DNA of 64,000 nucleotides from Xestospongia muta (GCA_963693285.1 OY848919.1:7311461-7375460); one strand, 5' to 3'. Counted from the stretch's first letter, positions 21,650 through 33,051 are shown. The notes: a model not told the origin generated them from the letters alone. Numbers and translations are program-made.

Positions 21650-22612
21650 ATGTTGTTTTAAAGGAATTGTTAAGAGTCAATATCCAGTGCAGTATTTTGA
21701 CCAACCAAATGCGTGGATGCCTGGTGAAATTTCTCATGAAGTTTTAGCGAAAATCAATCACCACTTGCTAGCAAAGTCTCAGTCAGTTGGACTATTTCTG
21801 TATAATCTTCTCTGCCATCCACCTGATATTGAAGGACAATATAGAAATATTAAAGTTAGATGGTTGCCCATAAATACCACATCAAAATTACAACCTTTAG
21901 ATCTTGGGATTATGAAAATATTAAAAATTACTATCATAAATCATTACTATACATGTTGTCTAAAATTGATGAGTGCGAAACAGGTTCAGAAGTGGCTAGC
22001 TGTGTCAATACCCTTATTGCAATTAGGGGGGGTTGGTCACAGGGTTCGGATAAAGTTCAAGAAAAGACAATTCGAAAGTGTTTCAAAAAAAGGTGGCATT
22101 ACATGTGATGACGGAACTGTTACTTCACGTTTTGAAGACAATGATCTTTTTGCAGACCTTGATGAGCAAGGAAATGAGTATGAAGAAGTTGAAGCTTTGG
22201 TGAACAGACTAGTAATGGGAGAAAAAGAGAAATGTTCTGCTGATGAATATATTAATGGTCATAATGATCTTGACTTTTGTTTTGATGTGAGTCATGATCA
22301 ATAGGAAAATCCATTTTTTACAACCATGCATTCTGCTGCCGAAAGAGATGATTGCTGTGATGATGATGACCTGAATGACAGTCAACCAGAATCAGATGAT
22401 AAGACTCCACCAGCTGAACCAAAGATCAAAGCACTCAAGACTGCAATTTAATCACTTGAAGAAGTACAGGACTTTCTTCAATATCACGGTCACAATTCAG
22501 CTTCACTTCCTTCTGTTATTGATACTCTGGTTGATATTCAAACAAAAAAACTGACCCAGGCTTCATTTGACAATTTCTTTTTTAAACATAGGATAATTGT
22601 TTTGGGATAAAT
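21650..22612 (+). pseudogene. Tigger/pogo transposase fragment
   Basis: Reads CFKGIVKSQYPVQYFDQPNA, EVLAKINHHLLAKSQSVGLF, then CHPPDIEGQYRN, TTSKLQPLDLGIMK and an acidic C-terminal region ending FDNFFFKHRI. The catalytic DNAG motif has decayed to YNLL before CHPP. Two frame changes occur at about 21930 and 22110 and a stop at 22302. The N-terminal DNA-binding half is missing. Confidence 0.75.
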
Positions 22613-22879
22613 TAATATTACTAATAGCTAGTAATAAAGCAATGACAGTGATTTCTTTTGAACATAGTATTTTAGGATAAGTTATTGTCATTAAAAATAG
22701 TTAAAATATTAAGGCAAGTAACATTTTTTGGCGCTTCCTTTGTCAACCTCCTTGTAAAGGATACCTCCAAATAAAGGACAAAATACAAACCCCAAAGGTG
22801 TCCATTAAATAGAGGTTCCACTGTAGTATTGTACATGTGAATTGAGTTAATTTTGATTTTTTTAGACTACTCCATACAA

Positions 22880-24090
22880 TAAAACAAACTATTTCTGAAT
22901 GCTACTCTAACACTCTCTTGGTCCAGTAGTTCTTCTGATTGTATAGCTGATGAGATAGTAGTAAAAACTGAAAACAATCACAAGTTGGAGAAACCAAAAG
23001 AAGATCCTCTAATCTACCCCTTCCAATTAGCCAGAGATTTAGAGAACTTAGACATTAGCAGTAAGATCAATGCTGTTTGTAAAATTGGAGTAATGAAACA
23101 GATATGACCTCTACAAACAATGTCATTGCTAAAGTTCATTCCTATACCACAAGGAGAGGATGATACATCTTTTCATATGAACAATGTTATATTAGAAAAG
23201 CAAACCAAATCCTACAGTTATGCAAACCCTTATGAAAATGGCATTTCCATTTCAAAGCAATGATATTTTACGAGGAAGTAAAGACCTCCACAGCATTTTA
23301 TTGGATTATCCTTTCCTTAAACATTTTGACAAGTTAATAATATTACCAACATGAATAAGTCTTATGTTATCTTAGCTATGTTGTGATATAGATCATTATA
23401 TACCACTAGTTAATAGCTTATTGGAGACTATTAACAAAATAGCTAGACAGGTAATGTATTTGTGCTATACCATATATTCCACCAGACTAGTCTCTACGAT
23501 ACTGCTAGATAGGAAAGTGACAGTGGAGGTAGCTTTTATCAAAGAGAGAAATCAGATAACAGTATGCTAAAAATTTTTATTTTAATGTTTAATTTTATTT
23601 AATGTGTAGGTTTGATACTTCCACCAGTAGTTGCTCCAGTTCTTATCACTGCACATCATTGTATAGGCATTTGTCATCATTTAACATGATAATATTTTTG
23701 GTGATGAAAATAATTTTTATGATCTCAGTAATAAGTTGACTGAGAAAGAAGATTACATTCTTTATACTGGCTCTTCAACGGTTTCTAACAAATATATGCT
23801 TTTCTGTAAATTTTACTGATGATTCTCAAGATGAACAGTATGCAACAGTCATTTGATCCTTCGGAGATATGGCTAAAGTCGAGATGTTGATGAATAAGAA
23901 AACATTGGAAGAAACTATTAATGAGTGTAAAGATGTGAACACAATTGTTCGAGTAATTCTCTAACATAATGTATTATTATAAGTCTGAATATCACGTTTC
24001 TAAGAAAGGAATTACCACATCATCTGTGTCTGAAGAACATTGAAAACAGAACTCAGAAAGGTTAGCTTGCAAGACTTCCTATTATACTAC
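22880..24090 (+). pseudogene. Decayed coding-like stretches, family unknown
   Basis: Plus-strand pieces read SWSSSSSDCIADEIVVKTEN, EDPLIYPFQLARDLENLDIS, KDLHSILLDYPFLKHFD and LLDRKVTVEVAFIKER in differing frames. They resemble the body of repeated invertebrate genes that begin with the PB1-like exon seen at 20564, which would make the Tigger element an insertion within such a gene. I cannot name a domain. Confidence 0.3.
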
Positions 24091-24714
24091 ATGTATATCA
24101 GACAATACATTGTAGATATATTATGGTAGTACAAATGCAAAATGTTTGGACATTTTATCCCAACAATTAGCCCTATTTCATCATCTCTTTTCACTAGCTT
24201 TGCATGGTTGTCATTGAAAATAAAATTATTTCACATCATAATAATTATAGGTATGCCAAAGCCTGTGATGAAATCACATGGTAGTAGGTTTTGCAAATTG
24301 TCATATTTTGGGAATCTAATGAAATGACTTTGCTTCCTTTCCACTGAATGTAACAATATAGGAATGTTATAGTATATGTATGAAAATAACACAATTGAGA
24401 AACAGGAAGATAGGTATAGATGTTATTCCTTTATATACGAAAATAATTAAGGGTGCAAACATGCTAATATGGAACTAAATTGCCCAAGGGAAGTTGAACC
24501 ACGCTCGCATCTCTTCATTTAGTTTGACTGTTTATCTTTAAAATTCATCTGCATAATGATTATGTGACTAAGAGCTAGGATATAGAAATAATTCAAAGGT
24601 TTCAAGATAAGTGCTCTCTTAAAATGATTTGTTATTCTAAGCATTTCTACTATAAGAAAGCACTGTCTTCCAAAAGGTTTTAAGACAAATTAAGGCAGTA
24701 CTAACCTTGTTTAA

Positions 24715-24962
24715 GATTGTTAGGTAAGCCTTCACAATGTGTTCTTACAGTACCATGTGCATACAAACCATCAGCTAACATATCTCTGAAGATTGAGAAA
24801 CTGGGGAAAAAGTTATCACAGAAAAAATGATCACTTTTACATTTTAGTTTTCTCATAAGGTCTTTTATAACCCGTTCTCCTACTTTACACTCTGATGACC
24901 CTTTTTCTTTCTTACATACATTTGAAGCTCAAATACATACCCATTGGTGGGAATCAGCTTTA
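24715..24962 (-). pseudogene. piggyBac transposase fragment interrupted by gypsy element 2
   Basis: Minus strand reads NGYVFELQMY, then CKVGERVIKDLMRKL, SDHFFCDNFFPSFSIFRDML and GLYAHGTVRTHCEGLPNN, the piggyBac region around the third catalytic Asp (CDNFF). One frame change lies at about 24935. The fragment ends exactly where the 5' LTR begins. I could not recognise the continuation on the far side (29901 on). Confidence 0.72.
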
Positions 24963-25244
24963 AAGAGTGAGCTAAAGGATCAAATTAAAGATAATCAATA
25001 AAAAAATGGACCAATCAGATTCATTGTTTAAAGGACCAATCATATTCATTGTATTTTATTTTCTCACGCTACATTAACCAATCATATTGTTTTAATCATG
25101 AGACTGCTAAGTTCACTATTTAAACCCGTTCAAATTCATTCTGAGTCAGTCAGTCTAGACGATATTCTTAATTTATTATTAAAATCAAGATTATTTAACC
25201 CAAATGGGGTTTAATTAGTTAGCGTTCCAAACCGGATCGTGACA
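24963..25244 (+). repeat. 5' LTR of gypsy element 2
   Basis: About 282 bp matching 29644-29900. It starts at AAGAGTGAGC, lacking the TGTGAC that begins the 3' copy, and ends CCGGATCGTGACA, giving the expected CA end. The following TTTTGGTGGCTGGGGTGGGA is the likely start of the leader/primer-binding region. Mismatches and small indels between the LTRs show the insertion is not recent. Confidence 0.88.
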
Positions 25245-25303
25245 TTTTGGTGGCTGGGGTGGGATACGCTTTAAACAGAAGACAAAAGCGGACCTCATAG
25301 TAG

Positions 25304-26240
25304 ATGAGTGAGTACGATACGGACTACGACACTCAGCGATCTACAAGAAGACCAAACCTACAAGTGAGACCTCGAGTAGCTCACTCAGACCAATTAGCTG
25401 TATCAGATAGTGAGGATTTTGCTAGGAAGAGGAGAAAGAGAACAAAGCAAGACTCAAAAATGGAGGAACTAATCACTATGATTGCTCAAGTAATGCAATG
25501 GCAACAGACATTGTAAGAACAAAAACAGATCCAACATAAACCAAAGATTGACATAGCTAATTACCAAGATGGAGAAGATATTGAAAGCTTTCTGGAGACT
25601 TTTGAAGAAATCATGAGATTACATCAAGTTCAAAAGCAAGACTGGGTAATTCACTTAATACCTAAGCTACAGGGCAGAGCTCGAGATGCTTGTGCCGGAC
25701 TTACTTACTTACGAAGATTATGAAACAGTCAAGACAGTGCTAAAAAGAAGATTCAATATTACTACTGAAGGATGTAGACAAAGATTCAGGAGTCTGAAGT
25801 GGTCTAAGAGTATGACACCTGAGGAATATACAGTGCAAGTAACAAAGCTGGCTGACCGATGGCTAACACCTGAAGAAGGAATAGAACAAGTAAAGGAGAA
25901 AGTAGTGATGGAGCAGATGATTGAAGGGATACCTGTTACGATGAGGCAGTGGATTATGCGAAAGGAAATTCGTGGTCCAACTCACATAGCTGAACTAATG
26001 CAAAGGTACATTACGTCAGAGAGAATGGAGGAGCATGGACGAATCTCTCAACCTTCTTTACGACCAACTCAGTTTGGTAGCCCAAGGAGAACTACTAGTT
26101 CAAGATGGAAGCCTAAGTATGAAACAGAATCTACTGAAAGGAAGGTGGATGATCGAACGAAGTCAAAACAAGGAATTACTTGCTACAAATGTGGTCAGAT
26201 TGGACACAATTCCAAAAATTGTTCTAAAAAATCATTCGAA
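25304..26240 (+). pseudogene. gag: Gag of gypsy element 2
   Basis: Starts ATG 25304 (MSEYDTDYDTQRSTRRPN) with a basic, coiled N-terminus. A TAA stop at 25514 and a one-base insertion at about 25698 break the capsid-like region (YQDGEDIESFLETFEEIM, YEDYETVKTVLKRRF). The rest is open and includes the intact nucleocapsid knuckle CYKCGQIGHNSKNC near 26181. Unlike element 1, the zinc knuckle keeps all three Cys and the His. Confidence 0.87.
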
Positions 26241-26999
26241 CAAGAGATGTTATACAGAGACCAGTTAAGGAAAGGTACTGTGAATGGAATCTCTACTGAC
26301 AGAATAGTATTGGACACTGGAGCATCTACCACTATTGTACACCAAAGGATGGTGTCCGCGAAGGACTATATTGGAGATGCTGTAACGATTACAGACTCTG
26401 GAGGAACTACCCGACTATACCCAAAGGCTCGAGTGACCATTCAGCAGCTACAAGGGGACCAGAAGTTCAGTCAAGAAGTGGCTGTGTTAGAGGTTGTACC
26501 AGAGGATGTTTTGTTAGGAAGAGATGCGCCAATTGGTGTACCATTGTTAGCCATCTTTCCACAACAGGTGAGAAAGGCAATTTGGGAGAAAATGAATCAA
26601 GAATTCGCTGGAGCTGTAGTGATCAGATCTCAAGCTAAAAAGAATCTGGAGTCACTATCATCAGAAATGATGAAAGAAAGGCAAAGAGCTGAGGAATCTG
26701 AAATTGAGATGGAGAGTCCGATGGAGGAAGCTCAGAAAGCTGATAAAACTGAGACCAATAAGGACTGTAATCTAACGGATCAGGATTTTATTTGTGAGAA
26801 TAGTGAATTTCCATTTGATGATACTTTATTTCAGGGACCTGGACAGGAACAAACAAACCAAACTAGAGCAGAGCAGAGAAAAGAAAAGAACGACGAAGGC
26901 AAACTGGATTCAGTGCTACTCGAGAACAGCTCATTGAGAAACAGCAAAAGGATCTGGATATCCAAACTTGGAAAGCAAGAGAGGATACAGAGGCTGTAG
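26241..26999 (+). CDS. pol: Aspartic protease and linker of gypsy element 2
   Basis: Continues the gag frame without a stop. The protease motifs are IVLDTGASTTIVHQ and EDVLLGRDAP. An acidic Glu-rich linker follows. A frame change occurs at about 26895-26910, after which the correct reading is in another frame (REQLIEKQQKDLDIQTWKAR); the first frame runs on to TAG at 26999. Confidence 0.85.
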   Translation, partial: QEMLYRDQLRKGTVNGISTDRIVLDTGASTTIVHQRMVSAKDYIGDAVTITDSGGTTRLYPKARVTIQQLQGDQKFSQEVAVLEVVPEDVLLGRDAPIGVPLLAIFPQQVRKAIWEKMNQEFAGAVVIRSQAKKNLESLSSEMMKERQRAEESEIEMESPMEEAQKADKTETNKDCNLTDQDFICENSEFPFDDTLFQGPGQEQTNQTRAEQRKEKNDEGKLDSVLLENSSLRNSKRIWISKLGKQERIQRL

Positions 27000-27004
27000 A
27001 CATT

Positions 27005-28198
27005 AAGAATGGAGTGTTGTGTCAGCTGTGGAAGCCTAAAAACAAACTTGGAAATGCTGATATTCAAATAGTTTTACCTAAGATATACCGACGTGATATT
27101 CTCAAGATGGCACATGATATGCCAATGGCTGGTCACATGGGAGTTGAACGAACTCTTCAAAGGATCAGAAAACGTTTCTGTTGGTTAGGAGTAGCAAAGG
27201 ATGTGAAGACCTATGTACAATCCTGTCCAGAATGCCAGAAAGTTTCTAAGCAACCTATGAAGGTGCCTTTAATGAAGATGCCTATAATTGGTAAACCATT
27301 TGAAAGAATAGCGATGGATATAGTAGGACCACTACCTAAGACCTCCAATGGATATCAGTACATTTTAGTTATCAGTGACTATGCTACAAGATTTCCAGAG
27401 GCATATCCTCTCAGAACATTTACAGCTGTAAGTGTAGCTGATAAACTTATGGATTTATTTGCCAGAGTGGGAGTACCATACGAAATTTTGACAGATCAAG
27501 GCACAAACTTCACTTCAGAACTGCTGAAGGAATTGTACCGGATGTTGGGGATCAAAGCCATATCCACCAGTCCATATCACCCACAGACTGATGGTTTAGT
27601 AGAGAGGCTGAACCAGACTCTGAAACTCATGTTAAAGAAAACTTCAAGATCCAATAGACAACAATGGGATAAGATACTACCCATGGTACTATTTGCCTAC
27701 AGGGAAATCCCTCAGGAAACTACAGGATTTAGTCCCTTCAAACTCTTATATTCAAGAGACGTGAAAGGACCTATGGACATATTGAAGGATCAGTGGATTG
27801 CAACACAACCAGAAGAAAATGACATTACCACCTATGTTCTATCAATCCATCAACATATGGAAGAAGCCCATGAGATAGCCCAGCAGAATTGGAAGAAGGT
27901 TCAAACAAAGCAGAAACAATGGTATGATCAGCATGTTCGAGAGAACAGCTACATACTTGGAAATCAAGTTCTACTATTATTACCAGTTGGCACACAGAAG
28001 TTTAAAGCTCAGTAGCAAGGACCATACAGAATCAAAAAGAAAATTGGAAGTGTCAACTACGAGTTAGAGATGCCTGAATGTAAAACAATCAAGGTATTGC
28101 ATTGTAACTTGCTTAAACGATGGTACCCTAGGACAGAAACAAGTTACATGAGTATTGTGGAGGATAGTATTGAGTTAATAAGTCCTGAATGGCCATAA
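27005..28198 (+). CDS. int: Integrase of gypsy element 2
   Basis: Open from before 27014 to TAG at 28013. The N-terminal zinc region reads HDMPMAGHMG...CPEC. The DDE core is MDIVGPLPK, LTDQGTNFTS and HPQTDGLVERLNQTL. The C-terminal GPY/F module is split by TAG 28013, which replaces the Trp expected before QGPYRIKKKIGSVNYEL. The frame then runs on to TAA at 28196, just before the RT region. The Asp-Asp-Glu triad is intact. Confidence 0.9.
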
Positions 28199-29688
28199 GG
28201 GGAGCCACGAATGAGAGATCAACTAACAGGAAACGAAAAAAAAGAATTGGAGAAACTCCTACGACAATATAAAGAAGTTATTGATCCAAAGCCTGGACGT
28301 GCTAAAAGAACAGTACATAAGATTGTGACAGATGGAAGTGGCCCAATAAGTCAACAACCTTATCGGACACCTCCAGCTCTGAAAAAAGATGTCTGTGATG
28401 AACTGCAAACCATTCTCAAGGACGGATTAATTGAGGAGTCGAGCAGTGAATGGTCATCACCAATTGTTGTGGTTAAAAAGAAGGATGGCAGCAATAGAAT
28501 ATGTGTGGATTACAGGAAATTGAATGCAGTGACCAAATTTGATGCTTACCCCATGCCAAGAATAGATGAGATGTTAGATGCCATAGGGAATGCAAAGTAT
28601 ATATCTACTCTCGACCTAGCAAAAGGGTATTGGCAGATACCAATGGACAAGCAGGATTGTGAGAAGACTGCATTCAGCAGCCCTTTAGGATTATTCCAGT
28701 TCACCGTGATGCCTTTTGGGTTAAGTGGGGCACAGCCATTTTTTCAACGAATGATGGACCAAACATTAAGAGAACTTAATGACTTTGTTGGTGTGTATCT
28801 AGATGACATTGTGATTTATAGCTTAACTTGGAAAGAACATCTAGTTCACTTACAGCAACTATTGGAAAGATTACAAGATGCTGAATTAACTCTGAAACTG
28901 AAGAAGTGTGAATTTGGAGCAGCAGAATGCACTTATCTTGGACATCGTATTGGTTGAGGAGGTGTAAGACCTGAAGAAAGTAAACTCATTGCCATAGAAC
29001 AATTAAAACGACCAACAACTTAAGAAGGAAGTTCAAGCATTCTTAGGAATGACTGGATATTATAGAAGATTCATAAGAGATTTTGCCCAAATAGCTGAGC
29101 CACTAACTAACCTTACAAAGAAAGGACTACCGGAGACTATAGAGTGGAGTGTTGTAGCAGAAATGGCATTTCAGAAACTGAAAACTACACTCACTTCATC
29201 AATTGTTATGCAGAACCCAGACCCTAATCTAACATTCTTTGTGCAGACAGATGCATCAGACATTGGAGTTGGAGCGGTACTGAGTCAAAGAGACCCATTA
29301 GGAAATGACTACCCCATTGTGTACTTCAGTAAGAAATTGCTGGACAGAGAACGAAAGTATGCAGTAGTGGAAAAAGAATGTCTCGCGATAAAACTAGGAG
29401 TACAAGCCTTTTCAGTGTACTTGATTGGAAAGCCTTTTTATAGTACAGACAGACCACCGAGCGCTCCAGTGGCTACAGAAGTTTAAAGAAGGAAACTCTA
29501 GACTGATGAGGTGAGGCTTGACTCTTCAGCCCTATCAATTTACAGTAGAGCATAGAAAAGGACAAGACAATGCAAATGCTGATGGATTGTCCCGATTGGA
29601 ATTGGAGATACCTGCACTTTGTGCAAAACAAGGAGGGAGGAAATGTGACAAGAGTGAGCTAAAGGATCAAATTAAAGATATCAATTAA
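28199..29688 (+). pseudogene. pol: Reverse transcriptase and RNase H of gypsy element 2
   Basis: RT motifs: GLIEESSSEWSSPIVVVKKK, RICVDYRKLNAVTKFDAYP, STLDLAKGYWQIPMD and an intact catalytic box YLDDIVIYS. Breaks: TGA near 28955, one extra T at about 29022, a 4-bp duplication near 29445 in the RNase H, and TGA for Trp near 29517. RNase H motifs are QTDASDIGVGAVLSQ, EKECLAI and TDHRALQ after the shift. The tail (DGLSRLELEIPAL) runs into the 3' LTR and would stop at 29686-29688. Confidence 0.88.
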
Positions 29689-29900
29689 AAAAAATGGACC
29701 AATTAGATTCATTGTTTAAAGGACCAATCAAATTCATTGTATTTTATTTTCTCACGCTACATTAACCAATCATATTGTTTTAATCATGAGACCACTAAGT
29801 TCACTATTTAAACCTGTTCCTGAGTCAGTCAGTCTAGACGATATTCTTAATTTATTATTATTAAAATCAAGATTATTTAACCCAAACGGGGTTTAATTAG
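29644..29900 (+). repeat. 3' LTR of gypsy element 2, truncated at its 3' end
   Basis: Starts TGTGACAAGAGTGAGC and ends GTTTAATTAG. The 5' LTR continues 26 bp further (to GTGACA), so this copy lost its end. A host-like AATAAAAGGG follows. Confidence 0.87.
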
Positions 29901-30076
29901 AATAAAAGGGTGGTATAGGAAGTATAAGACAAGCTACTTTGCATATGGCACATTGATCGTACTTGGCAGAGAACACTTAATGATCACACAACAAACAAGT
30001 AAGATAAGGTAGAAATATACCATCATTTACATGATGTATTACAGGAGAGAGAAGCAAGCCAATTCACAGTACAATT

Positions 30077-31631
30077 GAAGGGCCCAGTGGAAAAAGGGGA
30101 TAAGTCATTATCCTTACATATTGAGAAAATTGGGTCTAAAGTTCACCTATAAACAAATGATTTTTTCTCAGCTCTTAGGCATTTTTAAAATTTCATTTTT
30201 TGCACACACTTAGGTTTACACAAATCAATTGCAAAGAAGGTAAAGTAGGTATGATTAGGTGATATATTTGTCAATGAAAATTGCACTACACAGTTAACTT
30301 CTTAGTCAGTGTTTTGATGGGAAACTGGGTGATCTTTTAGAGACATATAGAAGTCCCTGGCAATTGTGGGGAGGTACGGGATCATGGTTTGCAAGTCAGC
30401 AACTTTCTTTGGGTTGATTGGGTGATCAGATGGGTACTTCACTGGCAGCTCCAAACTTGTAGGAGGTGGCACCTTGTGACGTCCCTTGAAAATGTTGACT
30501 TTTTGCTATGCTTCGTCGTCACTGAAGGAAGACCTCATCCAATATTCTCCTGGATGAGAGATTATGACCCCATCTTCCTCACCCTCCCCAAAGTTCAGCC
30601 AGTGAGCTTTGCTGATGAGTACTGGTGACCCATTGTGATCTTTTTTCCTCATGGTAGAGTGCCGAGTAAGCGGCTCAATATCCAAGAACATTTCTCTGGT
30701 CATTTTCTGAATTGAAAATGGTTTTGAGGGACATGATTCATGCATGACACTCTCCCAATCCTGAGGGAGATTTACCCTTGCACTATCTTTTCTCTACTCA
30801 ATTTGGGCAAAGTCTCGGTCGTTTGGAAGGAAAGTATGCCCATGAACCTGGTACTTATGATCAATACGTGTGAACTGCTTCTGAGAAATAAGATGGGTCC
30901 AGAAACAGATTATTTGAGAGTTTTTATTCTTACCAAAACAGCTATCCGAGTTACAGGTAAGTGCTCTAATTTTGGTGGGAGTTTGAAATATACTCCATTA
31001 AGCAGGAGATGCTTCTCTCCCTGCTATTGTCTCATCCCACATGCACATGACAGCATGGTAAGTATTCAAACGTGGCTTCCCCATCGATCGACGCCGTCTT
31101 TGCTGTCGATGAATACACCTTTCTATGAGCCCAAACAGATACTTGTTCTGCGTGTCATGGCTCCCTAGCTTATAGAAATCATTGAATATCCGTTTCATAT
31201 CAGCCACTGTAACAAGGGAAGAGCAGTAATGCTGGCAGCGGGACGAAAGAGAACTGGCCGGTTGCTTTCGGCTTATGCGTTGACTCCGGTAAGTTCTATA
31301 GGCTTTACCACTGTCCTTTTTGCTCTTCTTCTTGTTTTTTACCCATTGATCGACCCAACGAACGCCTTTTCTTCCCCTGTTCTCGAAAGAAAGGTCTTCG
31401 CTTGTCTCAGAGCCAGAATCAGGGTCCATTTTCTCAGCACAACACAAGTATTGCATAATCCGCATAATTCTAAATTAACGACGTTTAAAATAAGGCCAGT
31501 AAAATTGAAATGAGTACACGCATTGCTTGGAAATTTTGTGGGAGCATCAAGTTAGATCTGATCTAAGGTTTGACAGATAAACCCTGAATTTGATGAAAAA
31601 TGACTTATCCCGTTTTTCCACTGGGCCCTTC
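30077..31631. mobile_element. DNA transposon with 33-bp inverted ends
   Basis: Left end GAAGGGCCCAGTGGAAAAAG at 30077 and right end (complement GAAGGGCCCAGTGGAAAAAC) ending at 31631 match over 33 bp with one mismatch. Both are flanked by AATT (30073-30076 and 31632-31635), either a 4-bp target duplication or a shared palindromic site. The interior holds a broken minus-strand gene of the FLPNDRDF family. The superfamily is not certain. Confidence 0.8.
30330..31465 (-). pseudogene. Transposon protein relic with FLPNDRDF motif (DUF7869-like)
   Basis: Minus strand from about 31465 reads CQHYCSSLVTVADMKRIF, DTQNKYLFGLIERC and RRRRSMGKPRLNTYH, then after frame changes HKYQVHGHTFLPNDRDFAQI (near 30830), MTREMFLDIEPLTRHST and LPVKYPSDHPINPKKVADL. 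This order matches a large family of unnamed invertebrate proteins with a conserved FLPNDRDF motif that I believe is covered by a DUF7869-type domain and behaves like a transposon gene. About a third of the expected protein between the two halves is missing. Confidence 0.55.
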
Positions 31632-31635
31632 AATT

Positions 31636-32530
31636 ATAACAAATGATATCATGCCTACATGACAAACATTGAAAAATCTCATGAATGTTTCATAAAACAA
31701 TACACACCTCACGTGAATGAATTGGCAACATGCTACAGAGCTAGCACTATAGTAAACACAAACCTGTTTGCCAAACATTTTATATATGCTTAAAAGAAGC
31801 ATATTTAAACAACAAATAAAATTTGTATGTAGAGTGAATAGTGAGTGATACATTGTTGACATTCTTGGACAGATACAGTGAAAACAATGCAGTTGTTTAA
31901 CCAGATATAGTTCCAGGATACAAAAGGGATGACTGTAAGCTATTATCATCAAACACTCCAAAGAGAATGATATAAATATAATACAATGACTCAATTGAAG
32001 AATGTGGGGTCAATGTGCTGCCTAACTTTTACTGTTACTGAAGGAAGCCTCAACCAAGACTTTTTACTACTAAACCTATGGCTGACCTTAATATCACTTC
32101 CCACAAGAGCACCTCTCTCATCACTAACTCCTTTAGATTCAGGACATCTGAAAGTGAAAAAAACAGGGGTAATACCAAGATATCGAAAGGAATAAGTGCA
32201 TACATTACTTTAAATCACAAAACATTATATTAAAGTTACATATCTACTGGTTCTTTTAAGTTTTAATAAAGGCTGAGGAATATCTACAGTTGGTCAGAAG
32301 AGAGAGAGACTATTATCACTTTGTCATAAAGGATGCCCACCATATTTCAGTGGAATATTTTTCACTCAATAACAAATGCTCAACTCCACAACCAGGTCTA
32401 TACTGTCAATCTAAATCTGAGTCTAGACATTTTGGAATTTGGATTAGACAATTAGAGATTAGACATTCTTAGTTTAGACATTCTGGGAACACCCTTTCAA
32501 ATGTACCACAGTCAACTGAGAACATGATTG
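31636..32530. other. Non-coding spacer
   Basis: I see no supported coding sequence. Short open frames have no recognisable motif. Confidence 0.45.
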
Positions 32531-32632
32531 ATAACAACGTTCTTCTTTCTCCAGCTATTGAACAACCATCAAAAAAGAGATGTGGGATATGTCTCGAGAC
32601 AGGACATAACTTAAGTACCTTTACAAAATAAG
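32530..32632 (+). pseudogene. Zinc-knuckle coding scrap
   Basis: The plus strand reads EQPSKKRCGICLETGHNL, then a Phe where the last Cys of a C2HC knuckle would be, then a stop. Such RCG.C...GHN knuckles end many MULE-type and other transposases. It is too short to assign further. Confidence 0.3.
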
Positions 32633-33051
32633 TAGTTAGTCATATTAGTATAAGGAACCTTTGAAGTTCACACACTTTCAGGCATATTAAGAGTAAAAAA
32701 GTAACACTAACATCGACTTTTTACGCTTCTTTCCTTGGCATGGATGTAAGACACTAAAGCAGTTCTTTCACCAATTTAAAATCAAACTAAAATTTGAGAT
32801 CAATGAAAACAGCAAAGTGGTAGATCCTTTCTACCAAAAAAGCAACGTGCTTTACCGAGATCACGTGATCTGCGTAAATTTAAATTGAGTATTATATATA
32901 CGGTATGCACGCGTGGAAATATTACAATCCATTTTTCTGAAAACGTCAAAATAACAGAAATGACTGAAGTGGTCTCTTTTTGCATATCCGGTAACATTTT
33001 CTGGCATCAACAATAGTTTAGGCAATCTAGACAGCGTAGAAAATGAATTTA

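Larger units (their letters stand above)
20931..22823 (+). mobile_element. Tigger/pogo-like DNA transposon with both ends and TA duplication
   Basis: The left end CAGTGGAACCTCTCTTACAG at 20931 and the right end (complement CAGTGGAACCTCTATTTAAT) ending at 22823 form inverted repeats, and both are flanked by TA (20929-20930, 22824-22825), the Tc1/pogo target. The element is 1893 bp. It carries a transposase remnant on the plus strand (21650-22612) and, on the minus strand at 21230-21640, a HIRAN-like fragment. Confidence 0.85.
24963..29900 (+). mobile_element. Ty3/gypsy LTR retrotransposon 2, Gmr1-like domain order
   Basis: About 4.9 kb with both LTRs, gag, protease, integrase, RT and RNase H in that order. 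It is a different family from element 1 but shares its layout. It sits inside a piggyBac relic. The two LTRs are truncated in complementary ways (first ~6 bp of the 5' LTR, last ~26 bp of the 3' LTR). Confidence 0.9.
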
